DNA from: Roseovarius faecimaris
Lineage (GTDB): Bacteria; Pseudomonadota; Alphaproteobacteria; Rhodobacterales; Rhodobacteraceae
Assembly: GCF_009762325.1 (NCBI RefSeq)
Contig: NZ_CP034348.1
Location: 3,106,501-3,170,500, forward strand
Direction: 5' to 3'
DNA length: 64,000 nt
The position numbers and the translations under genes were made by a program. How positions within the stretch are numbered: the stretch's first letter is position 1; each line of letters begins with the position of its first letter. Below, piece by piece: positions 9,287 through 17,592 of the stretch. The notes below the pieces were generated by a model. The model was given only the letters and a program-made list of their open reading frames with translations, was not told where the DNA came from and searched no databases.

Positions 9287-9328
9287 GCGCCCTTTGCGCG
9301 CGACGGCATCGCGCGCTAGGCTCGCGTC

Positions 9329-9850
9329 ATGAAGGTCACTCACGACAGCCACGACACGCTGATCCTCGATCATATCCCCTGGGCGCTCGCCATCGGGCTG
9401 AGTTGCCTGATCGTGCTTTTCGTGGGCATCGGCCTCGTCCCGCTGGGCCTGTCACCCGATCCACTCTGGTGGCTCTTCTCCGCCCTCTTCATCATCGTCG
9501 GCGGCGGCCTGTGGCTCATGGCGCTGGAGCTTTTCGCCCGCCGCCTGCAATTCGTCTTCGACCGCAGCCAGGACCGCATCACCATCCGGCGCGTCTCCGT
9601 GTTCAGGCGCCGCGAGGCCAGTCACAGGCTCTCCCGGCTGATCGAGGCCCGCATCGAACAAAGCACCGGCCAGAACGGTCAGGCCCTCACCCGCCCCGTT
9701 CTGATCCTGCGCGGCAAATCGGCCGATCAGACCGTGCCGCTGCACAGCTACTACACCTCCGGCAACGGCCCCGAGGCCATGGTCGCGGCGATCAACAACT
9801 GGTGGCTCCGCGACGGATCCGGACAGGCCGGACACCCGTCCCGGGCCTGA
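9329..9850 (+). CDS. Hypothetical two-helix membrane protein
   Basis: 173 residues; family not recognised. Two transmembrane helices at about 18-38 (WALAIGLSCLIVLFVGIGLV) and 45-66 (LWWLFSALFIIVGGGLWLMAL) are followed by a basic soluble domain of about 105 residues (FDRSQDRITIRRVSVFRRREASHRL ...), a layout like PH-domain-type membrane proteins. The body looks coding and ATG 9329 is the natural start. The TGA stop lies in the loop of the hairpin at 9838-9858. Confidence 0.65.
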   Translation: MKVTHDSHDTLILDHIPWALAIGLSCLIVLFVGIGLVPLGLSPDPLWWLFSALFIIVGGGLWLMALELFARRLQFVFDRSQDRITIRRVSVFRRREASHRLSRLIEARIEQSTGQNGQALTRPVLILRGKSADQTVPLHSYYTSGNGPEAMVAAINNWWLRDGSGQAGHPSRA

Positions 9851-9858
9851 CCCGGGAC
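9838..9858. repeat. Perfect 8-bp palindromic hairpin containing a stop codon
   Basis: GTCCCGGG, loop CCTGA, CCCGGGAC. The TGA of the upstream membrane protein falls across loop and stem. No T-tract, so it is more like a dispersed palindromic unit than a classical terminator. Confidence 0.5.
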
Positions 9859-9889
9859 CTCAGCGACCACAGGTCCGGGACGCAGAGCC

Positions 9890-11194
9890 CTAATCCGCCG
9901 CCTCATCCTTCTTCAGCAGGTTCTTCAGCTTGTCGAGCGCCCCGGGCTTGTCCTCCTCCCCGGCCTCTTCCGCCTTTTCGTCCTCATCCGCGCCATCCTT
10001 CGCACCGAACTTGAGAAACCCGCCCAGCACCGTGTCCCAGAACTGATCCAGATCACCGGATCGCAGCGCCCTGATCTGCTCCGGGTCAAGCTCCAGCCGA
10101 TACGCGAAATCTGCATTTCCGCCTTGTGCCGCCACCAGCTTGGCCAGCGCCCCGCCCAAAAGCTTCTCGGTCCGGCCCGCCTCGCGCGGCACCTGAATGC
10201 GCACATCTTCAAGAACGATCCGCCAGTCCATATCGACAAAATCATCCGACAGGCTCCAGCGATCCTCGACGCGGGCGGTCAGGCGTCCGCCCGAGAACCA
10301 GGTCAGCGGCGCCTTCGGCACCAGAAGCTGCAACTTCTCGGCCTCCACATCCTCAAACAGCCACCGCGTCTCGCGGCCACGGTCCGTCAGCCGCGCCGTC
10401 TCCACCCTGAGGTCCTGCCCCGCGATCTGCGCCACCATGTTGGACCGGAACAGCAGGCTGAACAGCGCCGTGGAGCTTCGGAACGGGGCCACCTCCGCCG
10501 TCTCGATCACCAGCGGATAAGCCTCCGAGCCTTTCGGCCTGATCTCCAGCGCCACGTCCTTCACATCCACCTGCGTGATCACGAAGGGGCGTTTTTCCTT
10601 CTTCTCCGGCCTGGGCTTGTCCGGGTCGCGCCGGGGCGGGCTGACCGTGCCGGTCACGCCGTCCACCCGCGCCAGGCTGATCACCGGGGTGCGGCTCAGC
10701 AAGGTCAGCACATCCACCTCCGCGTCCAGCCGGGCAATTGCCATGTCAAACCCCAGCCCCTCTGGTGCCGCGCGTCTGGCCGTGATCCCGTAAAGCGTCA
10801 CATCCCCGGTCAGCAGCATCCCGTCCGCCCGCTCAAAGCGGATCTCGGCCCCCGCCCTGGCGCTCGCCGTGTCCATCACATAGCGCAGGATGGGCTGCAT
10901 GAAGAGAACCGACGCCAGAACCCCAACAGCACCCAGCGCCACAAGACCGCCCGCCGCCCAATGCACGACCTTTCGCGGAACAAGCGGTTTGCGTGGCGCT
11001 TTCGGTGCGCGTCCGGCCGCCTCCCTCTTCATCCTGCGGCTCTCGCGCCAGACCTCGAACACCCCGCCGAAGACCAGCGCCAGAAAACCCAGCACCGCCT
11101 CCAGCACCACGGCCAACGCGGCCCCGGCAAGCGCCAGCAGCGGCGCCAGACAGGCCAGCAGAATCTCGGCAAAAATCAGGACAAGTGCTTCCAT
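9890..11194 (-). CDS. AsmA-like envelope protein
   Basis: 434 residues. Two hydrophobic stretches near the N-terminus (about 4-45, and 76-98 WAAGGLVALGAVGVLASVLF) anchor it, and a large domain of about 300 residues follows with alternating short beta segments (DVKDVALEIRPKG, IAGQDLRVETARLTD, DWRIVLEDVRIQVP), reminiscent of AsmA/TamB-type or DUF748 repeat proteins that face the periplasm. The C-terminus is a Lys/Glu-rich tail. ATG 11194 has AAGGAA upstream; a TTG at 11200 is possible. The family call is tentative. It is divergent from ffh. Confidence 0.6.
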   Translation of the reverse strand: MEALVLIFAEILLACLAPLLALAGAALAVVLEAVLGFLALVFGGVFEVWRESRRMKREAAGRAPKAPRKPLVPRKVVHWAAGGLVALGAVGVLASVLFMQPILRYVMDTASARAGAEIRFERADGMLLTGDVTLYGITARRAAPEGLGFDMAIARLDAEVDVLTLLSRTPVISLARVDGVTGTVSPPRRDPDKPRPEKKEKRPFVITQVDVKDVALEIRPKGSEAYPLVIETAEVAPFRSSTALFSLLFRSNMVAQIAGQDLRVETARLTDRGRETRWLFEDVEAEKLQLLVPKAPLTWFSGGRLTARVEDRWSLSDDFVDMDWRIVLEDVRIQVPREAGRTEKLLGGALAKLVAAQGGNADFAYRLELDPEQIRALRSGDLDQFWDTVLGGFLKFGAKDGADEDEKAEEAGEEDKPGALDKLKNLLKKDEAAD

Positions 11195-11290
11195 GCTCAA
11201 ATTCCTTGAATCTTCGAGCAGCAGAATAGCCCGCCTCGCCCCGGTGCACCAACGCTTGACTCACGGCCCTTTCCCCCATAAACGCAGGCC

Positions 11291-11304
11291 AACTTCCGGA
11301 AGTT
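11291..11304. promoter_or_regulatory. 14-bp palindrome in the spacer upstream of ffh
   Basis: AACTTCCGGAAGTT is a perfect palindrome in the 245-base divergent spacer between the AsmA-like gene and ffh. It could be an operator. No SRP RNA-like sequence is present in the spacer. No factor is proposed. Confidence 0.3.
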
Positions 11305-11439
11305 CATCGCTTCCGGTCCCTTGGCCTTTGGCCGGGATCGCCCTCCACCAGCGCGTTGCGCCCGTGGGGGCGCTTATCGTTTGAACCGCTCCTTCCTATA
11401 TGATGGGGCAGACCAGAAACCGCGCCAAGGAGGCCGCAC

Positions 11440-12951
11440 ATGTTCGAAAGTCTTTCAGACCGCCTGTCCGGCGTATTCGACCGGCTCACCAAGCAAGGCG
11501 CGCTTTCCGAGGATGATGTCAAATCCGCCCTGCGCGAGGTCCGCGTCGCCCTGCTTGAGGCCGACGTGTCCCTGCCCGTCGCGCGCGACTTCATCAAACG
11601 TGTGCAGGACGGCGCCACCGGCCAGGCGGTCACCAAATCGGTCACCCCCGGCCAGCAGGTCGTCAAGATCGTGCATGACGCCCTCGTTGAGACGCTGACC
11701 GGCTCCGACGATCCCGGCAAGCTCAAGATCGACAACCCGCCCGCGCCGATCCTGATGGTCGGCCTGCAGGGCTCGGGCAAGACGACGACCACCGCCAAGC
11801 TCGCCAAGCGCCTCAAGGAACGCGAGGGCAAGCGCGTGCTCATGGCCTCGCTCGACGTGAACCGCCCCGCGGCCATGGAGCAGCTTGCCATCCTCGGCAC
11901 CCAGATCGGCGTCGATACCCTGCCCATCGTCAAGGGCGAAGACCCCGTGGCCATCGCCAAACGCGCCAAGACGCAAGCCGGCCTTGGTGGCTATGACGTT
12001 TACATGCTCGACACAGCCGGGCGCTTGCATATCGACCAGGAGCTGATCGCCCAGGCGGCCGCCGTGCGCGATGTCGCCAATCCGCGCGAAACCCTGCTGG
12101 TGGTCGATGGCCTGACCGGTCAGGACGCGGTCAACGTCGCCACCGAGTTCGACGACAAGATCGGCGTCACCGGCGTCGTGCTCACCCGGATGGACGGCGA
12201 CGGGCGCGGCGGCGCGGCCCTGTCGATGCGCGCCGTCACCGGCAAGCCGATCCGCTTCGTCGGCCTGGGCGAAAAGATGGACGCCATCGAGACCTTCGAG
12301 CCCGAGCGCATCGCGGGCCGTATTCTCGGAATGGGCGATATCGTCTCCCTTGTGGAAAAAGCGCAGGAAACCATCGAGGCCGAACAGGCCGAAAAGATGA
12401 TGAAGCGCTTCCAGAAGGGCATGTTCAACATGAACGACCTGAAGATGCAGCTGGAACAGATGCAGAAGATGGGCGGCATGGAAGGGGTCATGTCGATGAT
12501 GCCCGGCATGGGCAAGATGAAAGGCCAGATGGACGAGGCCGGCATCGACGACAAGATGCTGTCGCGCCAGATCGCGCTGATCAATTCGATGACCAAGAAA
12601 GAGCGCGCCAATCCCAAACTCCTGCAGGCCTCCCGCAAAAAACGCATCGCGCGTGGTGCCGGGCTGGAAGTCTCCGAGCTGAACAAGCTTCTCAAGATGC
12701 AGCGCCAGATGGGCGACATGATGAAGAAGATGGGCAAGATGGGCAAAGGCGGGATGCTCAAACAGGCGATGAAGGGCATGTTCGGCAAAGGCGGCCCCTC
12801 GCCCGAGGATATGGCGGGCATGGACCCAAAAGCCCTCGAACAGGCCGCCAAGCAAATGGGCAAGGGCCTGCCCGGCGGCGGTCTTCCGGGCCTGGGCGGC
12901 GGCGGGCTCTCCCTGCCCCCGGGCCTCTCCGGCTTCGGCAAGAAGAAGTAA
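11440..12951 (+). CDS. ffh: Signal recognition particle protein Ffh (SRP54)
   Basis: 503-residue GTPase that binds signal sequences and 4.5S RNA for co-translational membrane targeting. The N-domain starts MFESLSDRLSGVFDRL; the G-domain has the P-loop GLQGSGKTTTTAKLA at about 104-118, DTAGRLHID, and TRMDGDGRGGAALS; the Met-rich M-domain runs from about 300 (MKRFQKGMFNMNDLKMQ) through the RNA-binding segment MTKKERANPKLLQASRKKRIARGAG. It ends in a Gly/Met/Pro-rich tail of about 60 residues, longer than in E. coli but common in alphaproteobacteria. It is followed by a noncoding gap of about 200 bases. Confidence 0.97.
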   Translation: MFESLSDRLSGVFDRLTKQGALSEDDVKSALREVRVALLEADVSLPVARDFIKRVQDGATGQAVTKSVTPGQQVVKIVHDALVETLTGSDDPGKLKIDNPPAPILMVGLQGSGKTTTTAKLAKRLKEREGKRVLMASLDVNRPAAMEQLAILGTQIGVDTLPIVKGEDPVAIAKRAKTQAGLGGYDVYMLDTAGRLHIDQELIAQAAAVRDVANPRETLLVVDGLTGQDAVNVATEFDDKIGVTGVVLTRMDGDGRGGAALSMRAVTGKPIRFVGLGEKMDAIETFEPERIAGRILGMGDIVSLVEKAQETIEAEQAEKMMKRFQKGMFNMNDLKMQLEQMQKMGGMEGVMSMMPGMGKMKGQMDEAGIDDKMLSRQIALINSMTKKERANPKLLQASRKKRIARGAGLEVSELNKLLKMQRQMGDMMKKMGKMGKGGMLKQAMKGMFGKGGPSPEDMAGMDPKALEQAAKQMGKGLPGGGLPGLGGGGLSLPPGLSGFGKKK

Positions 12952-13149
12952 GCCCATGCTTTCATCTTTCTGCTCCATAGGGCTCCGCCCGTTCACGGCT
13001 GAAACGCTCCCTCAGAGTGTATCCTTGTCGCCGTTCACCCCCCGCCGGAGGCTTGCGCCCGTGGCAAAGGCACCGCTCTTCTGTGCTGCGCGTCGCCTCG
13101 CCACTGCCTGCATAAAAGACGCGCGGCAGCGCGACCGCTGGATCACGTC

Positions 13150-13578
13150 ATGATCCAGATCGCTTGGATATACGGCCTGATCGGCGGGCTGATGATCGGC
13201 GGCGCCGCCGCGCTTTTCCTGCTGGTCAATGGCCGCATCATGGGCGCCAGCGGGATTCTGGGCAGCGTCGTGGACGGCTCCGGCTGGTCCAGCCTGGCCG
13301 AACGGCTCGCCTTTCTTGCCGGGCTGATCGGTCTTCCCGCGCTGGTGATGCTCGCGGGCCACGCCCCCGAAACCCACCTGACCGGCAATTGGGCTGTTGT
13401 GATGATCGCCGGTCTCGCCGTGGGCCTCGGCACGCGCATGGCCAATGGCTGCACCTCCGGGCATGGCGTCTGCGGCATTTCGCGCCTCTCCCTGCGCGGG
13501 ATCGTGGCGACGCTGGTCTATCTCGGCGCGGGCATGGTCACCATGCTGATCGCCCGGCACCTGCTGGAGGTGATCTGA
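13150..13578 (+). CDS. YeeE/YedE transporter half, N-type
   Basis: 142 residues with about four transmembrane helices. It carries the diagnostic NGCTSGHGVCGISRLSLRG motif (about 99-117) of the YeeE/YedE (DUF395) family, whose conserved cysteines carry thiosulfate or other sulfur compounds across the membrane. In this split form two short genes make one transporter. Its TGA overlaps the ATG of the second half (TGATG). It may start the operon that continues through the GNAT array. Confidence 0.88.
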   Translation: MIQIAWIYGLIGGLMIGGAAALFLLVNGRIMGASGILGSVVDGSGWSSLAERLAFLAGLIGLPALVMLAGHAPETHLTGNWAVVMIAGLAVGLGTRMANGCTSGHGVCGISRLSLRGIVATLVYLGAGMVTMLIARHLLEVI

Positions 13579-14012
13579 TGCGCCTCGTCTTTGCCTGTCT
13601 TGCCGGTGGTCTCTTCGGGGCGGGCCTGATGCTGTCGGGCATGACCGACACGCGCAAGGTGCAGGGCTGGCTCGACATCTTCGGCGCCTGGGACCCGACG
13701 CTGGCCTTCGTGCTGGGCGGTGCGATCCTGCCCATGCTGGTGGCCTGGCGCGTGGCGGCCCGCCGCACCAACGCAATCCTCGGCACCCCGCTGCCGCCCA
13801 AGCCCACCCCGCTGCTCGACAGCCGCCTGCTTGCTGGCTCGGCGCTTTTCGGCTTTGGCTGGGCGCTCGCGGGTCTCTGCCCCGGCCCGGCCCTGGCCTC
13901 GCTCTCCTATGGCGGCGTGCAGGGGCTTGTGTTCCTCGGCGCGATGATCGTCGGCATGCTGGGCTGGCGCGGGCTCAGCGCAGCCCTCGTCCGCAGGGGG
14001 GCACCCGCATGA
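13578..14012 (+). CDS. YeeE/YedE transporter half, C-type (DUF6691)
   Basis: 144 residues, four transmembrane helices. Contains GLMLSGMTDTRKVQGWLD near the N-terminus and the second-half signature GFGWALAGLCPGPALASLSYGG with the conserved Cys. It pairs with the preceding gene as a two-subunit sulfur-compound permease. Its stop overlaps the first acetyltransferase start as ATGA (14009), so membrane transporter and acetyltransferase genes are in one translational chain. Confidence 0.88.
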   Translation: MRLVFACLAGGLFGAGLMLSGMTDTRKVQGWLDIFGAWDPTLAFVLGGAILPMLVAWRVAARRTNAILGTPLPPKPTPLLDSRLLAGSALFGFGWALAGLCPGPALASLSYGGVQGLVFLGAMIVGMLGWRGLSAALVRRGAPA

Positions 14013-14530
14013 CCGCCCTGCCCGAACTGACCACCGAGCGCCTGACCCTGCGCGCGCCCACCCCGGACGACCTGCCCGCCTACCGGGCGTTCTATGCCGC
14101 CTCCGACGCCACCGTCGGCGCCTACCGAGGCCAGCGCAGCGCCGACGAGGTTGCCGCTATTCATGCCGCCGATATGGCACATTGGAAGGCCAAGGGCTTT
14201 GGCGTCTGGCTCCTGCGCCGCATCGGTGACGAGACGGTTCTGGGCGGCGCGGGCCTGGTGCGCGATGACGACTGGCCCAGCCACGAGCTGACCTGGTGGC
14301 TCATGCCCGCCGTACGCGGCAAGGGCTTCGCCTCCGAGGCCAGCCGCGCGATCATCGCCTATGCCTATGACACGCTTGGCTGGGATCAGGTCCGCACCTT
14401 CATGCGTGACCACAACACGCCCGCCCACCGCCTGGCCCAGCGCCTCGGCGGCACCAGGATCGACCGCCAGGTCTTTCCCGATGGCGTCACCCGCGACATC
14501 TATGCCTTCCCGCGGGAGACAGCCCTGTGA
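14009..14530 (+). CDS. GNAT acetyltransferase 1 of 5
   Basis: 173 residues, RimJ/RimL-like GNAT domain (Acetyltransf_3 type). Starts with LTTERLTLRAPTPDDLPAYRAF, the usual first strand and helix; the acetyl-CoA pyrophosphate loop is MPAVRGKGFASEASRAIIAYA (about 95-115), then VRTFMRDHNTPAHRLAQRLGG. It overlaps the preceding transporter half and the following GNAT by 4 bases on each side. Among the five it is the most divergent and lacks the C-terminal YRHPSP motif. Substrate unknown. Confidence 0.87.
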   Translation: MTALPELTTERLTLRAPTPDDLPAYRAFYAASDATVGAYRGQRSADEVAAIHAADMAHWKAKGFGVWLLRRIGDETVLGGAGLVRDDDWPSHELTWWLMPAVRGKGFASEASRAIIAYAYDTLGWDQVRTFMRDHNTPAHRLAQRLGGTRIDRQVFPDGVTRDIYAFPRETAL

Positions 14531-15096
14531 CAACCGCTCTGATCATCCCCCGGCTCGAAACCGAGCATCTGATCCTGCGCGCGCCCGAAGCAGGCGATTT
14601 CGACACCTATTGCGCCTTCGCCACCGATCCGGTGCGCTCCGCGGGCTTCGGCACCGAAGAGAACCGCTCCAAGGCGTGGCGCTGGTTCGCCTGCAACCTG
14701 GGCCACTGGGCCCTGCGCGGCTATGGCTATTTCACGATCGAAGAGAAAGCCTCGGGCAAACCCTGCGGCCTCAGCGGCATCTGGGCGCCCGAAGGCTGGC
14801 CCGAGCCCGAGATCGGCTGGGTCGTCTATGAGGGCTATGAGGGCAAGGGCATCGCCTTCGAGGCCGCCACCCGCGTGCGCGAATGGGCCTATACCGATCT
14901 TGGCTTCACCACGCTCACCTCCAATATCGTGCCGGGCAACACCCGCTCCGTGGCGCTGGCCGAACGGCTGGGCGCCTGGTTCGAACGTGAATATGACAAT
15001 GTACACATGGGCGCCGAGCAGCTTTACCGGCACCCCTCGCCCGCCGATCTGGGCCTTGTGGCCGACGCTGACGGCAACCCGGAGGCCTACGCATGA
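14527..15096 (+). CDS. GNAT acetyltransferase 2 of 5
   Basis: 189 residues. Begins with LETEHLILRAPEAGDFDTYCAF; a WALRGYGYFTI segment replaces the strand before the CoA loop; CoA-binding loop is YEGYEGKGIAFEAATRVREWA, then VPGNTRSVALAERLGAWFE and the terminal YRHPSPADLGL shared with three other members. Start ATG overlaps the previous stop (14527-14530). Cytoplasmic; the acceptor amine is unknown. Confidence 0.87.
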   Translation: MTTALIIPRLETEHLILRAPEAGDFDTYCAFATDPVRSAGFGTEENRSKAWRWFACNLGHWALRGYGYFTIEEKASGKPCGLSGIWAPEGWPEPEIGWVVYEGYEGKGIAFEAATRVREWAYTDLGFTTLTSNIVPGNTRSVALAERLGAWFEREYDNVHMGAEQLYRHPSPADLGLVADADGNPEAYA

Positions 15097-15635
15097 TACA
15101 GGCCGCCGCCAAGACCCCGGTGCTGGAAACCGCCCGCCTCACCCTGCGCGCCTTCGCGCCGCAGGATATGGAGGCCGGTGTGGACTTCCTGATGCAGCCG
15201 CGCACCCGCTACATGGGCGGGCCGTTCTCGCGCGCCGCCGCCTGGGACCATTGCGCGGTTCAGATCGGACATTGGGCGATCCGGGGCTATGGCCTCTTTA
15301 CGATCTGCCTCAAGGGCACCGATGAGGCCATCGGCGATGCCGGGCTGATCTGCCCCGGCGGCTATCACGAGCCCGAGCTGGGCTGGGGCCTGTGGTCCCC
15401 CGCGCATGAAGGCCAGGGCTTCGCCCACGAGGCCGCCCTTGCCGTGCGCGCCCATGCCTATCGGGATCTCGGCTGGTCCACCCTGATCAGCTATATCGAC
15501 CCCGACAATGCCCGCTCCATCGCTCTGGCCAAGCGGCTTGGCTGCACGCTGGACAGCGACGCAAAGCTGCCGGACCTGCCCGACTGGGAGGGCACGCTCA
15601 CCTTCCGCCACCCCGGCCCGGAGGCGCTGGCATGA
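15093..15635 (+). CDS. GNAT acetyltransferase 3 of 5
   Basis: 180 residues, same family: VLETARLTLRAFAPQDMEAGV, GHWAIRGYGLFTI, CoA loop SPAHEGQGFAHEAALAVRAHA, IDPDNARSIALAKRLGC. The C-terminal motif is FRHPGPEALA, a variant of YRHPSP. Overlaps its neighbours on both sides with 4-base ATGA junctions (15093-15096 and 15632-15635). Confidence 0.87.
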   Translation: MIQAAAKTPVLETARLTLRAFAPQDMEAGVDFLMQPRTRYMGGPFSRAAAWDHCAVQIGHWAIRGYGLFTICLKGTDEAIGDAGLICPGGYHEPELGWGLWSPAHEGQGFAHEAALAVRAHAYRDLGWSTLISYIDPDNARSIALAKRLGCTLDSDAKLPDLPDWEGTLTFRHPGPEALA

Positions 15636-16210
15636 GCATGTATTGCGAAACCAACCCCACCGGCACCGCCGCCGGGATGGCCGCGCGCTTCGCCGCGCTG
15701 GTGCCGGTGCTGACCACCGAGCGTCTGACCCTGCGCGCGCCTCAAGCCGCCGATTTCGCGCTTTATGCCGAAATCGCCTGCGGCCCGCGCAGCAAGGGCA
15801 TCGGCGGCCCGATGACGCGCGATGAAGCCTGGTATGACTTCGCCACGCTCGCCTCCTGCTGGATGCTGCGGGGCCATGGCGGCTGGACCATCACGCTCAC
15901 CCGAACGGGCGCGCCCATAGGTTTTGCCCTGATCGGGGCCGAACCCGGTGATCAGGCCCCCGAACTGGGCTATCTGCTCATCGAAGCGCAGGAAGGCCAG
16001 GGTTACGCGACCGAGGCCGCCGAAGCGGTGCGCGACTACGCCTTCGGCACGCTGCGCCTGCCCGAGCTTGTCAGCTACATCGCCCCCGGCAATGCGCGCT
16101 CCGTCGCCGTGGCCGAGCGGCTCGGCGCCATCCGCTCGGGTAACGTGACCTATCCCGAGGGCGACACGCCGGCCCTGGTCTATCGCCACCCCAGCCCGGA
16201 GGACGTGTAA
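15632..16210 (+). CDS. GNAT acetyltransferase 4 of 5
   Basis: 192 residues. An extra N-terminal stretch of about 25 residues precedes VLTTERLTLRAPQAADFALYAE. CoA loop is IEAQEGQGYATEAAEAVRDYA, then IAPGNARSVAVAERLGA and terminal YRHPSPEDV. The junction to the fifth gene is TAATG (stop ends where the next ATG begins at 16210). Confidence 0.87.
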   Translation: MSMYCETNPTGTAAGMAARFAALVPVLTTERLTLRAPQAADFALYAEIACGPRSKGIGGPMTRDEAWYDFATLASCWMLRGHGGWTITLTRTGAPIGFALIGAEPGDQAPELGYLLIEAQEGQGYATEAAEAVRDYAFGTLRLPELVSYIAPGNARSVAVAERLGAIRSGNVTYPEGDTPALVYRHPSPEDV

Positions 16211-16815
16211 TGGCAACACAAAACATTCCCGTGCTCGAAACGCGCCGCCTGATCCTGCGCGGGCCCGAGGCTGAGGATTATCCCGATTTCAAGGCCACGT
16301 TCAGCTCCTACCGCTCGCGCTTCATGGGCGGGCCGCTGAACCCGTATGAGGCCTGGATGCTCTATGCCGCCGAGATCGGCCACTGGAACATTCGCGGCTA
16401 TGGCATGTGGATGATCCACGACAAGGCGACCGACAAGACCCTCGGCATGGCCGGCGGCTGGTTCCCGGCCAAATGGCCCGAACGCGAGATCGCATGGATC
16501 ATCTGGCCCAATGAGGCCGGCCACGGCTACGCGCTCGAGGCCACCCACGCGGTGCGTAAACATCTTTATGCCCATTGCGGCTGGGACGGGGCGGTCAGCT
16601 ATATCGACCCCAAGAACCTCGACAGTATCCGCCTGGCCGAGCGGCTGGGCTGCGTCAAGGACCACGACGCCGCCACCATCGACGGCAATGACGCGGTCTA
16701 TCGCCACCCCTCGCCCGAGCGGCTCAAATCCGGCCAGCTCGCCGACGGGATCGAGCTGGAAATCAGCCATTACTGCGATCCGCTCTTCAAACCGAAAGGA
16801 ATGCCCATTGACTGA
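16210..16815 (+). CDS. GNAT acetyltransferase 5 of 5
   Basis: 201 residues. VLETRRLILRGPEAEDYPDFKA, GHWNIRGYGMWMI, CoA loop WPNEAGHGYALEATHAVRKHL, then IDPKNLDSIRLAERLGC and YRHPSPERL, after which a tail of about 28 residues is unique to this copy. The loop reads NEAGHGYA rather than the usual R/Q-x-x-G-x-G/A basic form, so CoA affinity might differ. Its end overlaps the chorismate mutase start (16808) by 8 bases. Confidence 0.86.
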   Translation: MATQNIPVLETRRLILRGPEAEDYPDFKATFSSYRSRFMGGPLNPYEAWMLYAAEIGHWNIRGYGMWMIHDKATDKTLGMAGGWFPAKWPEREIAWIIWPNEAGHGYALEATHAVRKHLYAHCGWDGAVSYIDPKNLDSIRLAERLGCVKDHDAATIDGNDAVYRHPSPERLKSGQLADGIELEISHYCDPLFKPKGMPID

Positions 16816-17104
16816 CGCATCCTCCCGCGCCGCCGAGCTCCTGAAAGAGCATCGCGACAGCATCGACCGGCTCGATGCCGTGCTCGTCTATACCCTGGCC
16901 GAGCGGTTCAAGCACACACAGGCCGTGGGCCGTCTCAAGGCCGAACACGCCCTTCCCCCCTCCGATCCGCTGCGCGAAAGCCAGCAGATCGAGCGGCTTC
17001 AGCGCATGGCGCTCGATGCCGATCTCGACCCGGAATTCGCCAAGAATTTCCTGAATTTCATCATTGGCGAAGTCATCCAGCACCACAAGAAACACCAATC
17101 GTAG
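16808..17104 (+). CDS. AroQ-type chorismate mutase, TTG start
   Basis: 98 residues. Chorismate mutase rearranges chorismate to prephenate for Phe/Tyr synthesis. The fold is all-helical: HRDSIDRLDAVLVYTLAERFKHTQAVGRLKAEHALPPSDPLRESQQ and a C-terminal helix NFLNFIIGEVIQHHKKHQ; the Arg and Lys of the first helix pair match the AroQ active-site positions. No ATG exists in frame. TTG 16808 has AAAGGA seven bases upstream, inside the last codons of GNAT 5, so coupling is likely. The TAG stop falls inside the hairpin repeat at 17101-17126. Confidence 0.85.
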   Translation: MTDASSRAAELLKEHRDSIDRLDAVLVYTLAERFKHTQAVGRLKAEHALPPSDPLRESQQIERLQRMALDADLDPEFAKNFLNFIIGEVIQHHKKHQS

Positions 17105-17126
17105 GGTGCGTGATTTCACGCACCAT
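17101..17126 (+). repeat. GTAGGGTGCGTG hairpin repeat, copy 2
   Basis: Identical over 26 bases to copy 1 at 5814-5839. The chorismate mutase TAG stop uses bases 2-4 of the repeat. It lies between that gene and rpsP, where a nine-base stem could act on the polycistronic message. Confidence 0.75.
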
Positions 17127-17155
17127 CCCACGCCATTCAAAAGGAGAACTCAACA

Positions 17156-17575
17156 ATGGCTATGAAAATCCGTCTCGCCCGTGGCGGCTCCAAGAAACGC
17201 CCCTTCTACCGCATCGTGGCCACTGACAGCCGCATGCCGCGCGATGGCCGCTTCATCGAGAAGCTGGGCACCTACAACCCGCTTCTGCCGAAAGACAGCG
17301 AAGACCGCGTCAAGATGGACATGGAGCGCGTGCAGTACTGGCTCGACCAGGGCGCCAAACCGACCGACCGCGTCAGCCGCTTCCTCGAAGCCGCCGGCAC
17401 GATCGAGAAGAAAGAGCGCGCCAACCTCAAGAAAGGCGAGCCCGGCGCCAAGGCCAAGGAACGCCTCGAAGAGAAAGCCGCCAAGGCCGCTGCCGCCGAA
17501 GAGGCCGCCAACGCCCCTGCCGAAGACGCGGCACCCGCTGAAGACGCAGCCGCCGAAGAAAACGCGGAAAGCTAA
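17156..17575 (+). CDS. rpsP: 30S ribosomal protein S16
   Basis: 139 residues. The core S16 domain is [43 protein letters not shown]..., followed by a long Ala/Glu/Lys-rich extension of about 55 residues (from about 85) that is typical of alphaproteobacterial S16 and absent from E. coli. AAAGGAG stands 9 bases before the ATG. It heads the rpsP-rimM-trmD-rplS set, here interrupted by bluB and others. Confidence 0.97.
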   Translation: MAMKIRLARGGSKKRPFYRIVATDSRMPRDGRFIEKLGTYNPLLPKDSEDRVKMDMERVQYWLDQGAKPTDRVSRFLEAAGTIEKKERANLKKGEPGAKAKERLEEKAAKAAAAEEAANAPAEDAAPAEDAAAEENAES

Positions 17576-17592
17576 GCGACAGGCTTCCGAGC

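Noticed and set aside
11195-11439. SRP RNA gene beside ffh
   Set aside because: The spacer lacks the conserved GGTCAGG...GGAAG domain IV sequence expected of 4.5S RNA.
11455-12996. Open frame of 513 codons on the minus strand opposite ffh
   Set aside because: It is the antisense reading of a highly biased GC-rich gene, rich in His/Leu/Ala with no domain; ffh is certain.
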